A DNA stretch of 64,000 nucleotides, from the NCBI GenBank assembly GCA_013396655.1, contig WBMV01000787.1:17799-81798 (forward strand), written 5' to 3'. Position 1 is the stretch's first letter; every line of letters starts with the position of its first letter. Below are positions 59,236 to 64,000 of this stretch, piece by piece. The notes below the pieces were generated by a model, which worked only from the letters and a program-made list of their open reading frames with translations, was not told where the DNA came from and made no database searches. This stretch comes from Campylorhamphus procurvoides. Lineage: Eukaryota > Chordata > Aves > Passeriformes > Dendrocolaptidae. The translations under genes and the position numbers were made by a program.

Positions 59236-59536
59236 CCACCCCATCCCACCGAAACCAGATGGAGGGATAGAGCCCTCAGTGCAGCCTCATGCCTGGAAAC
59301 ACAAACCCTGAGCTCTGGAAAAGCCACAGCCATGGGAAACCGGGCTTTGGCAACTCCAGCCCTGCCCATTTAATGCTTTTTTCCCAAGGAGGTCCCTCCA
59401 AGCTCATCAAGTGCCCTCCCCAATTAGCCAGGAGGCAGCTCAGCCTTCAGGCAGGAGGGAGGCAATAAAAGCATTTCAGGTTTGAACCTCTGACTCCCCA
59501 AACCACCCTGAGCTGGCAGAAACCAAAAAGCACTTT

Positions 59537-59555
59537 CACACACACACACACACAC
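59537..59555. repeat. CA microsatellite
   Basis: Nine or so CA units in SLC25A37 intron 1. Confidence 0.9.
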
Positions 59556-60504
59556 TCTGTGAGAGCAAGGAAGAGACCAGGGCTGAGCTCAGGATTTCAG
59601 CCCAGGCTAACAACACCAAGGTGGGTTTTTACACGAGGCCAAGCCAAACAAGTCACTGTATCTGTGGCAAAGACCCCGAAAAATGAAATCCCCCAGGAAT
59701 TCTCTGCTTCAGCAGCCAGGGGAATTTCAGACTCCAGCATCAGCTGGCACTCCTGAAAGGCATCACTCCACACCAGGGAATTTGGCAGCCTCGAGCAAAG
59801 CTTCCTGTTTCACAGCACTCCATGGCCTGGAACCCGTGAATGGGGCTGGAAATAAACCCAAAGGCTCCAAAAAATCCTCCTGGGAAGGCAGCAGAGCCCT
59901 GAATTAGCCTGGAATTTAAATCTGGCTCTCAGCTGTCGCAGAGCAACCCCCTCGTGGGTCTCTGCACCTTCCCCTGGCAGGGATGCTCCTGGGGAAGGGC
60001 TGGATTTTGGGGAGCCCTGGAGGGAATCCCAGCAGCTCCACTGGCAGTGACTCAGCACATCCACCTGGGCTTTGGGCTGCAGTCCTAATCCCTCTGCCAG
60101 TTGGAACTTGCAGGCATCTCTCTGACCCAGCAGATCCCAGTCTCACCCCAGTCTGCCACTGGGATGCCTGGGAAGCAGCAAATCCCTTTTATGTGCAGGA
60201 TGTTGTTGGGTAACCCCAAGGATCTCCACCCTTACTGAGCATCCAGAGTCTCCCACCTTCACCCCCAGGAGAGCACAGGACCCTCTGGACCTGTTAAAAC
60301 CTCACACAGCCAGTGGAAAAATCAATTTACAGGCATCCTGTGCCCCAGCAGGTCAGGTTTTCATGGAGAAGGGATGAAACATGGGGAGACATAAATATAA
60401 ATTTAATTTTTTGGGTGGTCTGAGCGACTCTAAAGGGGTTCAAAACTCCCACCATAGCCCAGAGTAACCCACACAGGCTGCAGGGTGAATCACCACCAGC
60501 ACAG

Positions 60505-60890
60505 CCAGTGCTGCAGCTGTGGGCAAAACAGGACCAACAGCCCAAGGAGAAGCCAAAACCAGGAGAGAACAGGACAGACAGCCCAAGGAATAACCAAAAC
60601 CAGGAGAGAACAGGACAGACAGCCCAAGGAATAACCAAAACCAGGAGAGAACAGGACAGACAGCCCAAGGAATAACCAAACCCAGGATAAAGAGCCCAAG
60701 GAATAACCAAACCCAGGATTTAATAGGCAAATAGCCCAAAGAGTAGCCAAAATCAGGATTAAACAGGACAAAATAGTAACTAAAACCTGGATGCAACAGG
60801 ACAGACAGCCCAAGGAATAAGCAAAACCAGGACAGAGAGCCCAAGGAGCAACCAAAGCCTGGCATGAAGAGGACAAACAGCCCGAGGAGC
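60505..60890 (-). repeat. 40-bp minisatellite in SLC25A37 intron 1
   Basis: About nine to ten units of CCCAAGGAATAACCAAAACC plus AGGAGAGAACAGGACAGACAG. The central copies are identical; the edges have deletions. On the minus strand it stays open and would encode a hydrophobic repeat, which I do not accept as a gene. Confidence 0.92.
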
Positions 60891-62594
60891 AGCCACAGAG
60901 CTGGGAACAGGCTCTGTTGGAGGGAGGTGAAGTTTATCAGGTGTGAAGGAGGATGATTTGCTCTGAGCTGGGCAGCCCTTGCCCCCCCCCAGCTCCTGTC
61001 ACCTATCTGCAGGCAACAAGCTGCTCTGGGAGCCTCACCCCCTGATAACCAGCCAAGAAATGCTTCTCCACCTACTTCAATTAATCCTCCTTGCATAAGG
61101 CAGGAGGGCACTGACAGCCACAAGTGCCCTGGGAGTCCTGGTTTCCAGCTTGGGCATAAAAAACACCCCCAAACCTCTCAGGTTCGGGTCCATCCAGTGC
61201 CCTGCTGTTTGGGGCTGAGCTCTGTCCTCATGGATGATGTTTTGGGAAGAGCACCCAGGAGCACAGGATGGTTTTGCTGCCCAAAATTGTTCCAGCTCCA
61301 GGCCTCGGGTCTGTGTTTTGCAGCACCTGGCAGAGGGTCACTGAGTGGACAAGTCTCTGTACAAACACACTCAGACCTCACTTGCCTTTGTTTTTCCTTT
61401 TTTCTTTTTTTTTCCCTGAACACAGCATGCTTTTTGCCAGTTCATGTGACAGAACCAGCCTAACAAAAGGCTCAGAGAACACAATATGCTTCTACCAGGA
61501 AATCAGCAGCACTTCTGCAGCAAGCCAGGCAGATCCTGCTGGCTGGGGAAGGCACAAGCCACAACACCCATTTTTTGGGGGTTTAGCAGCCAGAGCAGCT
61601 CCCCAGATGAGCCTGTGGCACCCAGTTGTGCCTGGAAACACCCGTGGGAGGGTCAGACAAAGAGGTTTGCTGTGACTCCCCAGCACCCCAGCACTGTCTC
61701 TGAGCTGGAACAGGAGCAGGACCTGCCACCCCCAAACCCAAGGGAGGTGTCCCTAAGCCCAGATCCTAAATAAACCCTGGTCACACAGCTCCCAGACCCC
61801 CTGGTGGCCTTTCAGGACCTCAGGGACAGGCAAGGAAGCTCCAAAGTCTGACTGGACCACTGAAATCCTCCATCCATCCCTTCCAAGAAGCCCTGACTGT
61901 GCCCTCCTTCCCCCTTCAGGCACCACAGGTCTGGGGAGATGTTTCTCCCACCTCCACCCCAGCAGTTCCCATGACAGTACAGAACCTGCTAGAACCACAC
62001 ACAGCCACAGGAAAATCAGTTTACAGGTTTTCTGTGCCCCAGCTTGGTGAGGAGCAGGTCAGGACCCCTGGAGAAGGAATTTGTGTCCCCAGTGCCACTG
62101 CAGGGAGATGCCAGCCCTGCACACCCCTGAGCTCTCCCGCATCACCAATCAGCCCCCAGGAGAGGACAACCTTCTTCACACCCTCAAGGGATGTTTCCAC
62201 ATCCTGAGGGAAAACAGCACCAGGAGAAAACTCAAATGGCTTAGGGAGGAGGGGAGGAGGCTCCCTGGGAATCCTCCAGAACCTCCCCTGTGTTGCCATC
62301 AGGATTCCCTGCCATGCTGGGCAATCCTGTGACTGTGCAGAAGGATCAGCCCTGCCAGGACAGCTCTTTGCAGCAGCTCCCAACCAAACAAGCCCAAACA
62401 CTGTGAGGAACAGCAGCAGCCCCCAGGTGAAACCCCAAAATCTCAGGGGGTAACACAGAGAGCAACGTGGGGGTGAGGCTGGAGCTCAAAGGGGCTGCTT
62501 TACCTGATGGTTAAAAAAGCATTATTTATTATTATTATTTATCATTTGACCATGATGGAAAAGAATGGGAAGGAAAAGAGGGGCAGATTTAGGT

Positions 62595-62725
62595 GGGATA
62601 TCGGGGAGAAATTCCTCCCTGTGAGGGTGGGGAGGGGTTGGGATGGAATTCCCAGGGCAGGGGAGGGACTGGCTGATTTTAAGGCCCCGTTCCAGCCAAA
62701 CCACTCTGGAATTCCACGGCGTTGT
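62595..62725 (+). mobile_element. CR1 LINE 3' fragment in SLC25A37 intron 1
   Basis: GGATATCGGGGAGAAATTCC, TGTGAGGGTGGGGAGG, then TTTTAAGGCCCCGTTCCAG; an internally shortened copy. Confidence 0.75.
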
Positions 62726-63284
62726 GCAAGTGTCTGAAGCAACAATCCCCCAACTGATTCAAATGTTTTCAGTTTCTCTTTCAGAGGAAATGACTTGCTG
62801 AACCCAAACCTTCCCTTTGCAGCCCCATCTCCCCAGGTGCCTGAAATGCCTCTTCCTGCACATCCCCAACCTCAACCTCCTCCAGGCTCTGCCACTCCCA
62901 ACCCCAGCAACTCTGAGCCACAAAGTCACACACACAACAAAGTCTGCTCCTTTCCTCGAGGGTGCCACATCTACTTTTACAAGCTGAAAAAAAAAAAAAA
63001 GCCCTTTTGGGTCAAAAACAGCCCTTTTTGGGTCAGTGCCCCCCTTTTCCCCCAGCATGATCCCCGTGCCTCACACGTGGAGTGACCTTGGCCAGGCTCC
63101 AGTCGAGTGTTCCCCTTGGCCAGAGCACTTTCTCTGCTCCCAAACACCCCAAGGCACTTGGCTGAGCAGGATTATTCCCAGCCCAGGGCAATGGGCACTT
63201 GGCTTTTCCTGCAAAGCACCTCCTGCTCTGGGAAACGGCAGCACTTTCGTTTTCTCCCTCCCCTTTCCCAGCACTGGAAATGAC

Positions 63285-63420
63285 CTCAAACACCTCCATA
63301 ACCCCCCAAGCACCTCCATAACTCCCTAAATACCTCCATAACCCCCTAAATACCTCCATAACTCCCTCAAACCCTTCCATAGCCCCCCCAAACACCTCCA
63401 TAACCCCCCAAACACCTCCC
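63285..63420 (-). repeat. 17-bp minisatellite
   Basis: Units of ACCTCCATAACCCCCTA with small variations, about eight copies. Confidence 0.88.
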
Positions 63421-63689
63421 TGAGCCCAACAAAGCCACCACTGCAGTGACCCAAAACCTGGTTCATGCCCCCCACAGCCACCCTGGCATGGCCAGACCAC
63501 CCTGTCCCACCTGCCTTTCCCTCCTGGGCTGGGATGCCAACACTGTGGGCGGGCACTGGTGGCATCTCCCAGCCCAGGGAGCACCCCTGGCACTTCACCT
63601 TTGCATCACAGGCTGTGCAAAGCTCGACAGGTCCGGGGTGGGTACACAGCTCCAGTGCCACGGGAGATTTTGGGGTGACACCTTGGGGA

Positions 63690-63985
63690 CCTGCCCCCTG
63701 CGACTCTGCATCCCCTGCCTGTGCACCCCAACACCCTGGCACTGTCCCCACAGACACCCCAACACCCCTGGCACACTCCCACCCTTCCTGGTACCCCAGC
63801 ATCCCTGGACAAGGGTGTAGGATCACATTCGGATCCCGACACCCTTTACACACTCCCCTTCTTCTTGGAGCCCCAGTAACCCCTGGCACACTCTCCCCAT
63901 TTACACCCCTTACACACCGACCCCCTCCTTGCACCCCAACACCCCCTGCACATTTCCCTGACCTGCACCCCAACAATCCCCACAT
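63690..63985. repeat. CACCCCAACACCC-type degenerate array
   Basis: Recurring CACCCCAACACCC and TGGCACACTCCC motifs at irregular spacing up to the end of the window. Confidence 0.7.
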
Positions 63986-64000
63986 CTCCCCCGCTCCTTC

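Larger units (their letters stand above)
58253..64000 (-). other. SLC25A37: Part of SLC25A37 intron 1
   Basis: I found no exon resembling the expected mitoferrin N-terminal repeat (PVDSVK context) here, so exon 1 probably lies beyond the window. The stretch holds CR1 fragments, a CA run at 59537-59555, a 40-bp minisatellite at 60505-60890 and two short-unit arrays at 63285-63420 and 63690-63985. Confidence 0.6.

Noticed and set aside
60440..61123. A 227-codon hydrophobic repeat protein in SLC25A37 intron 1
   Set aside because: Produced by a 40-bp minisatellite; no flanking gene structure.
58253..64000. SLC25A37 exon 1
   Set aside because: No stretch encoding a mitochondrial carrier first helix with PVDSVK-type signature was found on the minus strand; the exon probably lies beyond the window.

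Overview
This window is vertebrate nuclear DNA and almost certainly from a bird. The evidence is spliced genes with canonical GT/AG introns, many truncated CR1-type LINE 3' ends (the characteristic interspersed repeat of bird genomes), GC-rich promoters and abundant minisatellites. Four protein-coding genes can be read: STC1 (+), NKX2-6 (+), NKX3-1 (+) and SLC25A37 (-). From memory, this order and relative orientation match the human 8p21 block. The compact spacing suggests a small, gene-dense chromosome, but that is inference.

Layout. 1-14.4 kb is non-coding upstream DNA of STC1 with CR1 fragments and some repeat-free, TAAT-rich stretches. STC1 has a CCAAT/TATA promoter near 14.48-14.53 kb, four coding exons (14777-21940, 247 residues) and a 3' UTR of about 3.1 kb ending near 25.03 kb. 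25-38.4 kb is intergenic, with CR1 pieces, AT-rich simple repeats, a 10-bp-period minisatellite and a mosaic duplicated block at 32.1-33.9 kb. NKX2-6 has two coding exons (39030-39150 and 40850-41388, 219 residues). NKX3-1 has exon 1 at 43253-43520 and a second exon at 44565-44948 broken by three one-base gaps and apparently out of order. 45.2-52.2 kb is mostly non-coding. SLC25A37 runs right to left: the last three coding exons lie at 58252-58024, 56650-56594 and 55111-54591, with the 3' UTR down to about 52.2 kb. Its first coding exon was not found and probably lies beyond position 64000.

The genes do not form one pathway. STC1 is a secreted glycoprotein hormone, the two NK-class homeobox genes are developmental transcription factors, and SLC25A37 (mitoferrin-1) imports iron into mitochondria. 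They are a conserved syntenic neighbourhood.

The most striking unexplained structure concerns the sequence itself. Several one-base N positions sit at exact or near-exact local duplications: 179 bp beside STC1 exon 2, a two-variant mosaic at 32-33.9 kb, and 416 bp including part of the SLC25A37 last exon. Others separate shuffled pieces of NKX3-1 exon 2. These look like assembly joins, but they break or duplicate coding exons and would mislead automatic annotation. I found no convincing novel gene system. The other points of interest are possible regulatory islands and a regular G3N7 array.
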